This document shows, piece after piece, positions 36,160-44,191 of a stretch of 64,000 nucleotides of DNA. The first letter of the stretch is position 1. Each line of letters opens with the position of its first letter. The stretch is taken from NCBI RefSeq assembly GCF_026898115.1, contig NZ_CP114036.1:806001-870000 (forward strand), read 5' to 3'. The position numbers were made by a program, and so were the translations under genes. This DNA is from Streptomyces sp. S465 (GTDB lineage: Bacteria > Actinomycetota > Actinomycetes > Streptomycetales > Streptomycetaceae). The notes beneath the pieces are model-generated. The model saw only the letters and a program-made list of their open reading frames with translations, was not told where the DNA came from and ran no database searches.

Positions 36160-37292
36160 GTGGTCCTCCGCAGCGGGGCGTTCAGCGCGTCCTCGATCAG
36201 ACGCGGGGTCAGGTCGGGTCGTACGGTGGCGGGGGTGGCCACGGTCAGCGCGGCGGCGGCGTGGCCGTAGCGGGCGGCGCCGGCCGGGTCGGCGCCGGTG
36301 AGCAGGGCGTGTGCGAACGCGCCGAGCATCGCGTCCCCGGCCCCGGTGACGTCCTGGACCTCGGCCGGTGGCGCGTCGAGCGGCACCCGGTCCGCGCCCT
36401 CGGTGCTCAGCAGGGAGCCGCGCGCGCCGAGCCGCACCCACACATGGCGGACCCCGCGCTCGTGGAGGTCGGCCACGGCCCGCAGCAGCTCGCGATCGTC
36501 GCCGTCGGCCGTCCCGGCGAGGTCGCGGCCGGTGAGCGCGGCCAGCTCCGCCACGTTCGGGGTGACGGTGAAGACCGGACGCCCGGCGGCGAACAGCGGG
36601 GCCAGCAGGGCCGCCTTGGGGACGCTCACCGGGTCGATCAGCGTCCGCACCCCGGTGGCGGAGGCGATGTCCAGGACGTACGACAGGGTGCGGGGCGAGA
36701 GGTTCCCGTCCAGCACCAGCATGCCGGCGTGGCCGATGAGGTCACGCGCGCGGTGGAGGTGTTCGGGGCTCAGTGCGTCGGTGGCGGTCATGTCGGCGAT
36801 GGCCACGACCAGTTCGCCGTCGGCGTCCAGCACCGCCGTATAGGTGCCGGTGGGGTGCGGGCCGCGGTGCACATGATCGACGCGCACTCCGGCGGCCTGG
36901 GTCTCCGTCAGCAGCCGCTCCCCCGCCGGATCCTGCCCGACCGCGGCGATGAGATGGGTGGGGGTGCCCAGCCGTGCGAGGTTCTCGGCGACATTGCGGG
37001 CGACTCCGCCGGGGCTGGTGTGGGACCGCCCGGGATTGCTGGTGCGGTAGGCGACGGGTGCCAGGCTGCGCACCTTGATGTCCACATTGGCCCCGCCGAT
37101 GACCACCACCGCGTGCTCCTGGCGGAGGATGTAGCCGCGCCCCAGGATGGCGCCCTTCTTGCCCAGGTTGGAGAGGTGGACATTGACCGCGGCCCGGGTG
37201 GTGCCGAGGGCGTCGGCGATGGACTGGGCACCGGCCAGCGGGTCCCGCCGCAGCAGCGCGAGAATCTCGCGTTCCCTGCGCGTCAGCGTCAT
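36156..37292 (-). CDS. psuK: PfkB-family sugar kinase with N-terminal helix-turn-helix (pseudouridine kinase type)
   Basis: A 378-residue fusion. Residues 1-55 form a winged helix (RREREILALLRRDPLAGAQ, then IADALGTTRAAVNVHLSNL). The rest is a ribokinase/PfkB domain: VVVIGGANVDIKV, PGGVARNVAENLARLG and the C-terminal signature DVTGAGDAMLGAFAHALL with the catalytic Asp. With psuG it would convert pseudouridine to ribose 5-phosphate and uracil. The HTH may let it regulate its own operon. The start at MTLTRRER is typical of the HTH kinases; an upstream extension is non-coding. Confidence 0.88.
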   Translation of the reverse strand: MTLTRREREILALLRRDPLAGAQSIADALGTTRAAVNVHLSNLGKKGAILGRGYILRQEHAVVVIGGANVDIKVRSLAPVAYRTSNPGRSHTSPGGVARNVAENLARLGTPTHLIAAVGQDPAGERLLTETQAAGVRVDHVHRGPHPTGTYTAVLDADGELVVAIADMTATDALSPEHLHRARDLIGHAGMLVLDGNLSPRTLSYVLDIASATGVRTLIDPVSVPKAALLAPLFAAGRPVFTVTPNVAELAALTGRDLAGTADGDDRELLRAVADLHERGVRHVWVRLGARGSLLSTEGADRVPLDAPPAEVQDVTGAGDAMLGAFAHALLTGADPAGAARYGHAAAALTVATPATVRPDLTPRLIEDALNAPLRRTT

Positions 37293-37479
37293 GTTCAGCA
37301 GAGTAAAGAACTCTTGGCCCGGTAAACAGACCGCCGGCGCCCGCCGGCCGGCCCAGGAGGTCCGATGATCGGCCCTGGAGATCGTCGCTGAACGGCGGAT
37401 GACATCCTGGAAGGCCATGGCGCGCCGGACACTCTCGGCAGCGGCCCGGGAACCTGTCCGGTGACGAGGAAGAAGACCG

Positions 37480-38424
37480 ATGAGACTCTGCTTTCTGGTG
37501 GAGGAGCGCTATCGCCATGACGGCATGCCCCGTGAGGTGATCCGTCAGCTCTCCGCCTGGGGGCACCAGGTGGACGTGGTCCGGCCGGGCAGTTCCCTGA
37601 TGCGGATGTCGGACGCGGTGCGGGCGGGGAGCCATGACGCCTGGGTGCTCAAGACGGTGTCCGGTGGCCCGGGACTGACGCTGCTGGAGGCCGCGGCGGC
37701 GGTCGGGCTCACCACCGTCAACGACGCCCGTTCCATCCGTGGCGTACGGGACAAGGCCCTGGCGGCCGCGATCGGACGCAGCCGCGGGCTGCCGATGCCG
37801 CAGACCTACGCGGCGGCCCGGCCCGAGGCGCTGGAGAAGATACCGGAGGCGGAGTTCCCGCTGGTGGTCAAGCCCGCGAACGGCAGCTCCGGGCGGGCCG
37901 TGCGGCTGGTGCCGACACCGGACCGGCTGCGGGCGCTGCGGGCCGAACTGGCCGCGGAAGAAGGGATGCTCATCGCCCAGCCCTATGTGCCGAACTCGGG
38001 CATCGACCTCAAGGTGTACAGCGTGGCCGGGGAGTTGTACGCGACCGAGCGGGTGTCCCCGCTCTCCCCCGACCGGGGCGTACGGGGACGGCGGGTACCG
38101 CTGTCCGCCGAGGTGGCGGCCATCGCCGCCGAGGTCGGCACGGTCTACGGTCTCGATCTGTACGGAGTGGATGTGCTGCTGGGCCCGGACGGCCCGGTGA
38201 TCGTCGATGTGAACGACTTCCCCAGCTTCAAGGAGGTGCCGGACGCGGCGGCCGAGGTGGGGCGCGCGGTACTGGAGTTGGCGCGCCGGGGCGGCGTCCG
38301 GGCCGGGGCCGGGGCCGTCGGCGTTCGCGCCGAGCCGGGACCGGCTCCGGAACCGGTCCCGGCGGCCACGGGCACGGGCCCGGCCACGGACCTGATGACC
38401 GCGACGGTGGGCGGCGGCCGATGA
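37480..38424 (+). CDS. ATP-grasp enzyme 1 (RimK/D-Ala ligase-like)
   Basis: A 314-residue ATP-grasp protein. The N-terminal preATP domain (MRLCFLVEERYRHDGMP) leads to the central domain with the lysine and Gly-rich loop FPLVVKPANGSSGRAV near residue 130. The metal/ATP site LYGVDVLLGPDGPVIVDVND near 230 ends in DVNDFPSF, equivalent to the ExN motif. ATP-grasp ligases join a carboxylate to an amine through an acyl-phosphate. The last 45 residues are a Gly/Ala/Pro-rich tail. It overlaps the second ATP-grasp gene by ATGA. It diverges from psuK. The substrates cannot be named, and no short precursor peptide gene is evident nearby. Confidence 0.85.
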   Translation: MRLCFLVEERYRHDGMPREVIRQLSAWGHQVDVVRPGSSLMRMSDAVRAGSHDAWVLKTVSGGPGLTLLEAAAAVGLTTVNDARSIRGVRDKALAAAIGRSRGLPMPQTYAAARPEALEKIPEAEFPLVVKPANGSSGRAVRLVPTPDRLRALRAELAAEEGMLIAQPYVPNSGIDLKVYSVAGELYATERVSPLSPDRGVRGRRVPLSAEVAAIAAEVGTVYGLDLYGVDVLLGPDGPVIVDVNDFPSFKEVPDAAAEVGRAVLELARRGGVRAGAGAVGVRAEPGPAPEPVPAATGTGPATDLMTATVGGGR

Positions 38425-39272
38425 GGATCGGTCTGATCACCGCCGACCCGGACCATCAACTCCTCGCCGACACCACGGATCTGCTGACCCCCCGCCATGA
38501 GGTGGTGACGCTCGACCCGGGCGGCCACGTCTGCCCCGGGGAACTGGCGGATGTCTATCTGCTGAAGGCCCGGACACCGCGGGCGCTGGCGCTCGCGGCG
38601 TCCCTGGAGCGGGCCGGCGCCCCGGTGGTGAACTCGGCCGCGGCGACCGCGCGGTGCCAGGACCGGACGGTGATGGCCGAGCTGGCGCTCCGCGCCGGTC
38701 TGCCGTTCGCCCGCACCCGGACCGTGGCCTCCCTGGCCGGCCTGGCGGCGGAGCGGCTCCGCCGTCCCGTTGTCGTCAAGAGCCGCCACAGCCGCCGCCA
38801 TGACCTGGTGGCCCGCGTGGACGACGCCGCGCGGCTGAGCGCGCTGAGCGCCGACTGGGCCGATGAGCCCGTGGTGGTGCAGGACTTCGTCCCGAACGAT
38901 GGCTGGGACCACAAGCTCTGGGTGGTCGCGGGCAGGGTGTTCGCCGCGCTGCGCCGGTCGGAGCTGACGGCCGGCGGCCGCGGCCCGGCCCTGCCGCTCG
39001 CCCCGGACGCGCTGCCGCCCGGCTGGCTGGAACCGGTGCGCCGGGTCGGTCCGGTGTTCTCGCTGGACGTCTACGGCGTGGATCTGATCGACGCGGGTGG
39101 CGGCACCCCGCTGATCGTGGACATCAACGCCTTCCCGGGGATCCGCGGTCAGGCCGGCGCCCCCGAGGCACTGGCGGCCCTGGCCCTGCGGATCGCCGAA
39201 CGGGGCGGGCGCAGCACCCCTCATGCCATGACCGGCACGACGGAAATACTGGGGGAGCCCCGTCCGAAATAG
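38421..39272 (+). CDS. ATP-grasp enzyme 2, divergent
   Basis: A 283-residue partner of the preceding ATP-grasp protein, read from an ATGA overlap. The start MRIGLITADPDHQLLADT and the end VYGVDLID with VDINAFPGIRG match the fold and metal site. The position of the Gly-rich loop reads VVVKSRHSRRHDLVARV: the lysine is kept, but the glycines are replaced by basic residues. It may bind ATP differently or act as a partner subunit of enzyme 1. The thioesterase gene follows after 119 bp. Confidence 0.82.
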   Translation: MRIGLITADPDHQLLADTTDLLTPRHEVVTLDPGGHVCPGELADVYLLKARTPRALALAASLERAGAPVVNSAAATARCQDRTVMAELALRAGLPFARTRTVASLAGLAAERLRRPVVVKSRHSRRHDLVARVDDAARLSALSADWADEPVVVQDFVPNDGWDHKLWVVAGRVFAALRRSELTAGGRGPALPLAPDALPPGWLEPVRRVGPVFSLDVYGVDLIDAGGGTPLIVDINAFPGIRGQAGAPEALAALALRIAERGGRSTPHAMTGTTEILGEPRPK

Positions 39273-39391
39273 GGGTTGTCGCAGGTCGGACCGGACCGGC
39301 AGGGTGGTCTACTGGTCTCCGCGCGGTCCGAGGCACACGCGCGACAGCCCACGACAGCCGCCGCGGAACGCGCGGCACGAAAGGACATCAG

Positions 39392-40147
39392 GTGACCGCA
39401 AACCCCACCGGCACAAGCCTGTGGATCAGGCAGTTCCACCCCGCGCCCAACGCGGCGACGCGACTCGTCTGCCTGCCCCACGCCGGCGGGTCCGCCTCCT
39501 ACTACTTCCCCGTCTCCAAGGCGCTCTCGCCCACGGTCGACGTACTGGCCGTGCAGTACCCGGGGCGGCAGGACCGGCGCAACGAGAAGTGCATCGACAA
39601 CATCGCCGAGCTGGCCGACGCCCTGGTGCCCGAGCTGCTGCCGTTCACGGACAAGCCGCTGGCCCTTTTCGGCCACAGCATGGGCGCCACCCTCGGCTTC
39701 GAGGTCGCGCTGCGCCTGGAGCAGAAGGGCGTGGTGCCGCTGGCGCTGTTCGCCTCGGGGCGGCGCGCCCCCTCCCGCCACCGTGACGAGACCGTGCACC
39801 TCAGGGACGACGACGGGCTGATCGCCGAGATGAAGGCGCTCAGCGGCACCGAGGCGCAGGTGCTGGGGGACGACGAGATCCTCCGGATGGTGCTGCCCGC
39901 GATCCGCAGCGACTACAAGGCGGCCGAGACCTATCGCTACACCCCCGGTCCGCAGCTGGCGGCGCCGATCCACGCGCATGTGGGGGACGACGACCCCAAG
40001 GCGAGCGTCGAGGAGGCCCGCGCCTGGGGCGAGCACACCACCGGCGGATTCGACCTCCAGGTCTACTCCGGCGGCCACTTCTACCTCAACGACCAGGCTC
40101 CGCGGGTCATCGCGTCGATCCGGGACGTGCTGACCGCGACGTCCTGA
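39392..40147 (+). CDS. Type II thioesterase
   Basis: A 251-residue alpha/beta hydrolase. LVCLPHAGGSASYYFP near residue 25, the nucleophile in GHSMGATLGFEVA near 93, Asp in the HVGDDDPKAS region near 193 and His in YSGGHFYLND near 228 are the marks of TEII enzymes, which remove stalled or wrong acyl groups from PKS or NRPS carrier proteins. A GTG start follows AAAGGA. It is 25 kb from the assembly-line PKS and 12 kb from the fully reducing PKS, so which system it serves is unclear; it may also act with the ATP-grasp pair just upstream. Confidence 0.9.
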   Translation: MTANPTGTSLWIRQFHPAPNAATRLVCLPHAGGSASYYFPVSKALSPTVDVLAVQYPGRQDRRNEKCIDNIAELADALVPELLPFTDKPLALFGHSMGATLGFEVALRLEQKGVVPLALFASGRRAPSRHRDETVHLRDDDGLIAEMKALSGTEAQVLGDDEILRMVLPAIRSDYKAAETYRYTPGPQLAAPIHAHVGDDDPKASVEEARAWGEHTTGGFDLQVYSGGHFYLNDQAPRVIASIRDVLTATS

Positions 40148-40165
40148 ACCACCGCCCGGCCAGGA

Positions 40166-40471
40166 TCACGGGGTGACCGCAGAGACGGCGCACGGGGCGA
40201 TATCGCCGTAGGTGGTGCGCGGAACCCGCGCTCGCAGGTGCCGCGGCGGCGCGGCCCCGCTCCTGGCCGAGCTCTTCCAGGCGCCGATCCCACGGTTGCC
40301 GTCGAACGCCTCCAGCCGGTGCCGGGCGTGGCAGCGGATATGCGCCTCCACGGCCCGGCGGAGGTTCTCCCGCACACCGTCCGTACCGGCGACGGCGGCG
40401 GTATTGCCACTCGAGCGGCCGCTCCGGTTACGAGTCGGTCCCCGGGTTGCGTTTGCCTCTCCCGCGACCAC
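40166..40471 (-). pseudogene. Possible remnant of a TetR-type regulator C-terminal domain
   Basis: Within the 378-bp gap after the thioesterase a minus-strand frame contains VRENLRRAVEAHIRCHARHRLEAF, then DGNRGIGAW, recalling the ligand domain of TetR regulators (HVRFHARRRLEAFVGNREIR pattern). The flanking parts match nothing and no DNA-binding domain is present. If real, it is a decayed fragment. The match is by eye and may be chance. Confidence 0.35.
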
Positions 40472-40525
40472 CGCGTTACCTGGAATGAGGCGCAGTGAGG
40501 CTCACCGTCGCGGCGAGGAGCGGCC

Positions 40526-41680
40526 ATGATCACGCAAGAGCAGGTCGACCGGGTCCTGCGGTTGAGCGGGAACGGTCTTCCATGTGTGTCCCTCTACGTC
40601 CCCGTACTGCCCGAGCAGCCCGGCCGCAGCACATTCATGACCCGGGTGGCCAGTCTGCTGGACCGCATCCGGCCGCTCTCGCTGGACAGCTCGCTCGATC
40701 ATGCCGCGCGGCTCTCGCTCCGCGAGGACATCGTGAAGCTGGAGAAGTCGCTGGCCTTCGAGCCGCACCAGCCCGGCGCCGTCGCCGTCTTCGCCTGCAG
40801 TGGCAAGGATGTGTACGAGGAGGTGTGGCTGCCACGCCCCACCCGCGAGCGCGTCGTGGTGGACTCCGATCCGTACGTCCGCCCCATGCTGGCCGTGCTG
40901 GATGAGTACGACCGCGCCTGCGCCGTCATCGTGGAACGGGGGGCCGGCCAGATCTGGGAGCACTACCTCGACCAGGCCCGGGAGCTGGACGAGATCCGCG
41001 ACCGTACGCTGCGCAAGCCCGACTACGCTGCGGGGCTCGCCGAGGACAGGGTCCGCAACAAGGCCGATGAGCTGAGCAAACGCCACTTCCGGAAGCTCGT
41101 CGGCGAGCTCAAGCAGCTGTTCGGGAGGCGGGCCTTCGATGTGCTCGTGGTCGGCGGGCACTCCCACGAGGTGCCGAACTTCCTTCAGTTCCTCCCCGGT
41201 GACCTGCGGGAGCGGCTGATCGGCGACTTCACCGTCGACCGTGAGACCGCGACCCCCGCGGACATCAGGAACCGGGTGCAGAAGATCGTCTCCGACCACG
41301 CCCACCAGAAGCAACGGCAGCTCGTGGGCGACATCCTGGAGGCCAAGGCGGCCGGGCGGCCGCTGAGCGCCGTGGGGCTGGACGAGACGCTGTGGGCGGC
41401 GTCGCTGGCAGCGGTCGGCACCCTGGCGGCGGACGAGGAGGCGGCCGCCCCCGGGGTCGTCTGCGACCGGGACGGGCTCCTCGCGCGCTCGGGCGAGAGC
41501 TGTCCGCTGTGCGGCGATCCGCTGCGCGAGGTCCCCGACATCATCGACGCGCTGGCCGAAACCGTCATCGACGACGGGGGCGAGATCCGCCATATCGAGC
41601 CGGAGACGGAGCTGCGCACCCATCTGACCGGGGCCCTGCTGCGCTTCGAGCTCCCGCCGCGGCCGACCGCCGCGGGATAG
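40526..41680 (+). CDS. baeRF-type protein (bacterial archaeo-eukaryotic release factor family)
   Basis: A 384-residue protein with three eRF1-like domains: an N-terminal part starting LRLSGNGLPCVSLYVPV, a middle RNaseH-like part (RPMLAVLDEYDRACAVIVERG), and a C-terminal L7Ae-like part (DETLWAASLAAVGTLAADEEAAAPGVV is its beginning). A CPLCGDPL stretch near residue 330 could bind zinc. Members are thought to act on ribosomes or tRNA, with roles in ribosome rescue or stress; there is no direct evidence here. The gene stands alone and is followed by a strong hairpin. Confidence 0.75.
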   Translation: MITQEQVDRVLRLSGNGLPCVSLYVPVLPEQPGRSTFMTRVASLLDRIRPLSLDSSLDHAARLSLREDIVKLEKSLAFEPHQPGAVAVFACSGKDVYEEVWLPRPTRERVVVDSDPYVRPMLAVLDEYDRACAVIVERGAGQIWEHYLDQARELDEIRDRTLRKPDYAAGLAEDRVRNKADELSKRHFRKLVGELKQLFGRRAFDVLVVGGHSHEVPNFLQFLPGDLRERLIGDFTVDRETATPADIRNRVQKIVSDHAHQKQRQLVGDILEAKAAGRPLSAVGLDETLWAASLAAVGTLAADEEAAAPGVVCDRDGLLARSGESCPLCGDPLREVPDIIDALAETVIDDGGEIRHIEPETELRTHLTGALLRFELPPRPTAAG

Positions 41681-41685
41681 CCCGC

Positions 41686-41701
41686 GCCGCCCCGGGGCGG
41701 C
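41686..41701 (+). terminator. GC-rich hairpin after the baeRF gene
   Basis: GCCGCCCCGGGGCGGC is a perfect 16-base palindrome starting 5 bp after the stop codon; it would fold with a 4-base loop. It is placed to end the transcript. No U-run follows. Confidence 0.5.
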
Positions 41702-41839
41702 CACGACGGGCGAGCCCATTCGGCCAGGCCGCGGCGGGCTGAGTGCGGGTGCGCGCGCAGTGCCTCCGCCGTTCGCAGGGCCTCCTCGCCGAGCCGGTCG
41801 GCGGCGACGGCCCGGCTCACCGGTCCGGGGGCGCGGGCG

Positions 41840-43054
41840 TCAGCCGTGGGGCCGGTCCGCCAGGACCGTCCGTATGTAGTCCTCGACGGTGGCCTCCAGG
41901 CCCACGTCATGGCCGGCCCGCTCGCACAACAGCCAGCGGTGTTCCAGCAGTTCGTAGTAGATCTGCGCGGTGTCGGTGGTACCCCGCAGCTCCCGGGGGA
42001 TCATCCGTACGGTGGGCCGGAAGACATCGCGCACCCAGCGGTGGGCGAGTACCTCCGGGCGCGCGCCGAGCGGATCGCCGGGCGCGTAGTCGTCCTGGGT
42101 GGCCATCCAGGTCTCCAGGTCGTTCAGGAGGCTGCGGGCCTGGTTCTCCTCCGCGTCCAGTCCGGTCAGCCGCAGCAACTGCCGCTGGTGGTGGCCCGCG
42201 TCGACGACCTTGGGCACGAAGGTGACCGTGTCGCCGTCGGGTGAGCGCTCGATCTGCATCTCCGCCACGTCGAACCCGAGGTCGTTCAGGCGCCGGACGC
42301 GCTGGTCGATGGCGTGGCGCCGGGTGAGCGGATAGACCGACTGGCGGGTCAGTTCGTGCCACAGCTCGCGGTACCGCTCGACGATGGCCTGGCCGAAGAG
42401 CACCGGGTCGACCGAGGGGTGCAGGGAACCGCTCGCCTCCAGGTCCATCAGCTCGCCCGCGATGTTCACCCGCGCCACCTCGACGTCGTACTCCCGCTGT
42501 CCGCTGGTGAGTTTGGGCTGGATCTGCCCGGTCTCGGCGTCCACCAGATAGGCGGCGTAGGCGCCCGCGTCGCGCCGGAAGAGGGTGTTGGACAGCGAGC
42601 AGTCGCCCCAGGCGAAACCGGCCAGGTGCAAGCGCACCAGCAGCACGGCGAGCGCGTCGAGCAGCCGTCTGATGGTGCCCGGCCGCATCGTCGTCTGGAA
42701 CATCGACCGGTAGGGCTGCGACCCCACCAGGTGACGGGTGATCAGTGCCGGTTCCAGCGGTTCGCCGTGCTCGTCGGTGCGCCCGGTCACCACGGCGAGC
42801 GCGTCCACGGCGGGGACCGCGAGCCGGTCCAGGTCGCGCAGCAGCCCGTACTCCCGTACGGCCGCCCATTCGCCGACCTCCTTGACCGCGACGATCTCGC
42901 CGCCCGCCTGGGCGAAGCGGACGACATGGCGGGAGATGCCCCGGGGCAGCGCGATCAGATGCTCATCCGGCCACTCCTCCAGCGGGATGTGCCACGGCAG
43001 ATCGAGCAGGGACGCGGGATGCTCCGGCGACGTGGCGGTGATCTGCAACTCCAT
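41840..43054 (-). CDS. DUF4032 domain protein, kinase-like
   Basis: A 404-residue protein. The first two thirds resemble a lipopolysaccharide/Ser-Thr kinase fold: IVAVKEVGEWAAVREYGLLRDLD carries a Lys-Glu pair, LVRLHLAGFAWGDCSLSNTLFR is a catalytic-loop-like segment with the Asp-x-x-x-x-Asn spacing, and YLVDAETG resembles the metal-binding DFG-like site. The C-terminal 170 residues match the DUF4032 pattern. Substrates are not known. It diverges from the SDR gene across two near-identical operator-like palindromes, suggesting shared control. Confidence 0.8.
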   Translation of the reverse strand: MELQITATSPEHPASLLDLPWHIPLEEWPDEHLIALPRGISRHVVRFAQAGGEIVAVKEVGEWAAVREYGLLRDLDRLAVPAVDALAVVTGRTDEHGEPLEPALITRHLVGSQPYRSMFQTTMRPGTIRRLLDALAVLLVRLHLAGFAWGDCSLSNTLFRRDAGAYAAYLVDAETGQIQPKLTSGQREYDVEVARVNIAGELMDLEASGSLHPSVDPVLFGQAIVERYRELWHELTRQSVYPLTRRHAIDQRVRRLNDLGFDVAEMQIERSPDGDTVTFVPKVVDAGHHQRQLLRLTGLDAEENQARSLLNDLETWMATQDDYAPGDPLGARPEVLAHRWVRDVFRPTVRMIPRELRGTTDTAQIYYELLEHRWLLCERAGHDVGLEATVEDYIRTVLADRPHG

Positions 43055-43087
43055 GGCATCCCAGTGTGCGGCACGGATAACCACAAG

Positions 43088-43116
43088 TGGACAGAATCTG
43101 TCCAGATACATACGCT
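43088..43116 (+). promoter_or_regulatory. Putative SDR promoter overlapped by operator 1
   Basis: TGGACA at 43088-43093, a 17-bp spacer and TACGCT at 43111-43116 fit a Streptomyces sigma-70-like promoter (TTGACA/TAnnnT). The palindrome at 43088-43104 (TGGACAGA-A-TCTGTCCA, 8-bp arms) covers the -35 element, so a repressor bound here should block transcription. Confidence 0.45.
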
Positions 43117-43127
43117 GAAGATCCAAT

Positions 43128-43144
43128 CGGACAAGATCTGTCCG
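43128..43144. promoter_or_regulatory. Operator 2, near copy of operator 1
   Basis: CGGACA-AGATC-TGTCCG is an inverted repeat whose inner 15 bases differ from those of operator 1 at only two positions. The centres are 40 bp apart, close to four helical turns, so both sites face the same side of the DNA. On the minus strand TTGTCC lies 16 bp from TATGTA, a possible promoter for the DUF4032 gene. Confidence 0.5.
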
Positions 43145-43193
43145 TTTAGGGAGGCCGCCACGACAGGACCGAGACCCGAAAGGAGCCCCTGCC

Positions 43194-43970
43194 ATGAGCC
43201 ATCTCGCCGGCACCACCGCGGTGATCACCGGGGGCGACGAGGGCCTCGGCTACGCCATCGCGGACGCCTTCGCCGTGGAAGGCGCCGATCTGGTGCTGCT
43301 CGCCCGTGACCGGGACACGCTCGACCGGGCCCGACAGTCCCTGGCCGGACACGGCACCACCGTGCGCACCCTCTGCGTCGACCTGGCCGACCCCGGCGGC
43401 GCGACCGCCGCCGCGCGGCAGGTACTCGCGCTCACCAGGCGGGTGGACACCCTGGTCAACAACGCGGGCACGGCACACTTCAGCCCGCTCGCCCAGACCT
43501 CGGCCGAGTCCTTCGACGCCATGCTCCATCTCAACGTCCGGGTGCCCTTCCTCCTCGCCCAGGCGCTGCTGCCCGCGCTCATCGAGGGCCGCGGCAGCAT
43601 CATCAACATCAGCAGCTACTGGGCCCACAAGATGTCCGCCGACGGCCCGTCCGCGGCCTACTCGGCCACCCGCGGCGCGGTCAACGCGATGACCAGGGCG
43701 CTCGCCAGTGAACTGGGCCCCTCCGGCGTCCGGGTCAACGGCATCGCCCCCGGCGCCGAACGCGCCCCGGCCTGTGAACGGGACCGCCTCGCGGCGACGT
43801 ACACCGAGGAGCACGGGACCGCTGACGGCCACGCCCCGGACGCCCGTCTCCCGGGCCGGACCGGCGAACCCCGTGAAGTGGCCGCCGCGGCGGCCTTCCT
43901 CGCCTCCCCCCAGGCCGGCTGGACCACCGGCACCATCATGAACGTGGACGGCGGGCCCACCGTACGGTGA
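43194..43970 (+). CDS. Short-chain dehydrogenase/reductase with altered catalytic motif
   Basis: A 258-residue SDR. The cofactor motif is TGGDEGLG, the LVNNAGT motif is present, and the Ser is in INISSYW. The catalytic motif reads YSATR, with Arg where YxxxK has Lys. The C-terminal VDGG is normal. AGGAG stands before the ATG. Lys to Arg change usually weakens SDR activity, so it may be a binding protein or a slower enzyme. It diverges from the DUF4032 gene; no partner enzyme is evident. Confidence 0.85.
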   Translation: MSHLAGTTAVITGGDEGLGYAIADAFAVEGADLVLLARDRDTLDRARQSLAGHGTTVRTLCVDLADPGGATAAARQVLALTRRVDTLVNNAGTAHFSPLAQTSAESFDAMLHLNVRVPFLLAQALLPALIEGRGSIINISSYWAHKMSADGPSAAYSATRGAVNAMTRALASELGPSGVRVNGIAPGAERAPACERDRLAATYTEEHGTADGHAPDARLPGRTGEPREVAAAAAFLASPQAGWTTGTIMNVDGGPTVR

Positions 43971-43990
43971 CGGCCCTGGCAGGCTCCGGC

Positions 43991-44007
43991 CGGGAAAAGC
44001 CTTCCCG
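43991..44007 (+). terminator. Hairpin after the SDR gene
   Basis: CGGGAA, a 5-base loop and TTCCCG form a perfect 6-bp stem 20 bp beyond the SDR stop codon. It is a plausible terminator. Confidence 0.45.
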
Positions 44008-44056
44008 CAGTGGCGCACCCGGCCGCGGCCGCACCACGCCCTGCGGGCTGCCGGCC

Positions 44057-44176
44057 GATGACTGCTCCGTCACGGCCGTCGCCCATCGCCGCGGCTGGGC
44101 GTCCAGCAGCGCCTTCACCGACGTCTTCCGGCGGGCCTTCGGCCACACCCCCGGCGCCCACCGTGCGCTCGGCTGA
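44057..44176 (+). pseudogene. Remnant of an AraC-family DNA-binding domain
   Basis: The plus strand reads SVTAVAHRRGWASSSAF followed by TDVFRRAFGHTPGAHR, the second helix-turn-helix and end of an AraC-type domain (AxxxGFxSxSxFxRxFRRxFGxxPxxYR). About 40 residues remain, with a normal stop at 44174-44176. Nothing of the rest of the regulator is present upstream, where the SDR gene lies. It is a broken gene, perhaps the former regulator of the operators at 43.1 kb, though that link is only a guess. Confidence 0.75.
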
Positions 44177-44191
44177 CCGGCGCGCCTCCGT

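Noticed and set aside
41702..41839. Short minus-strand coding tail after the DUF4032 gene
   Set aside because: No start, no ribosome site and no recognisable domain.
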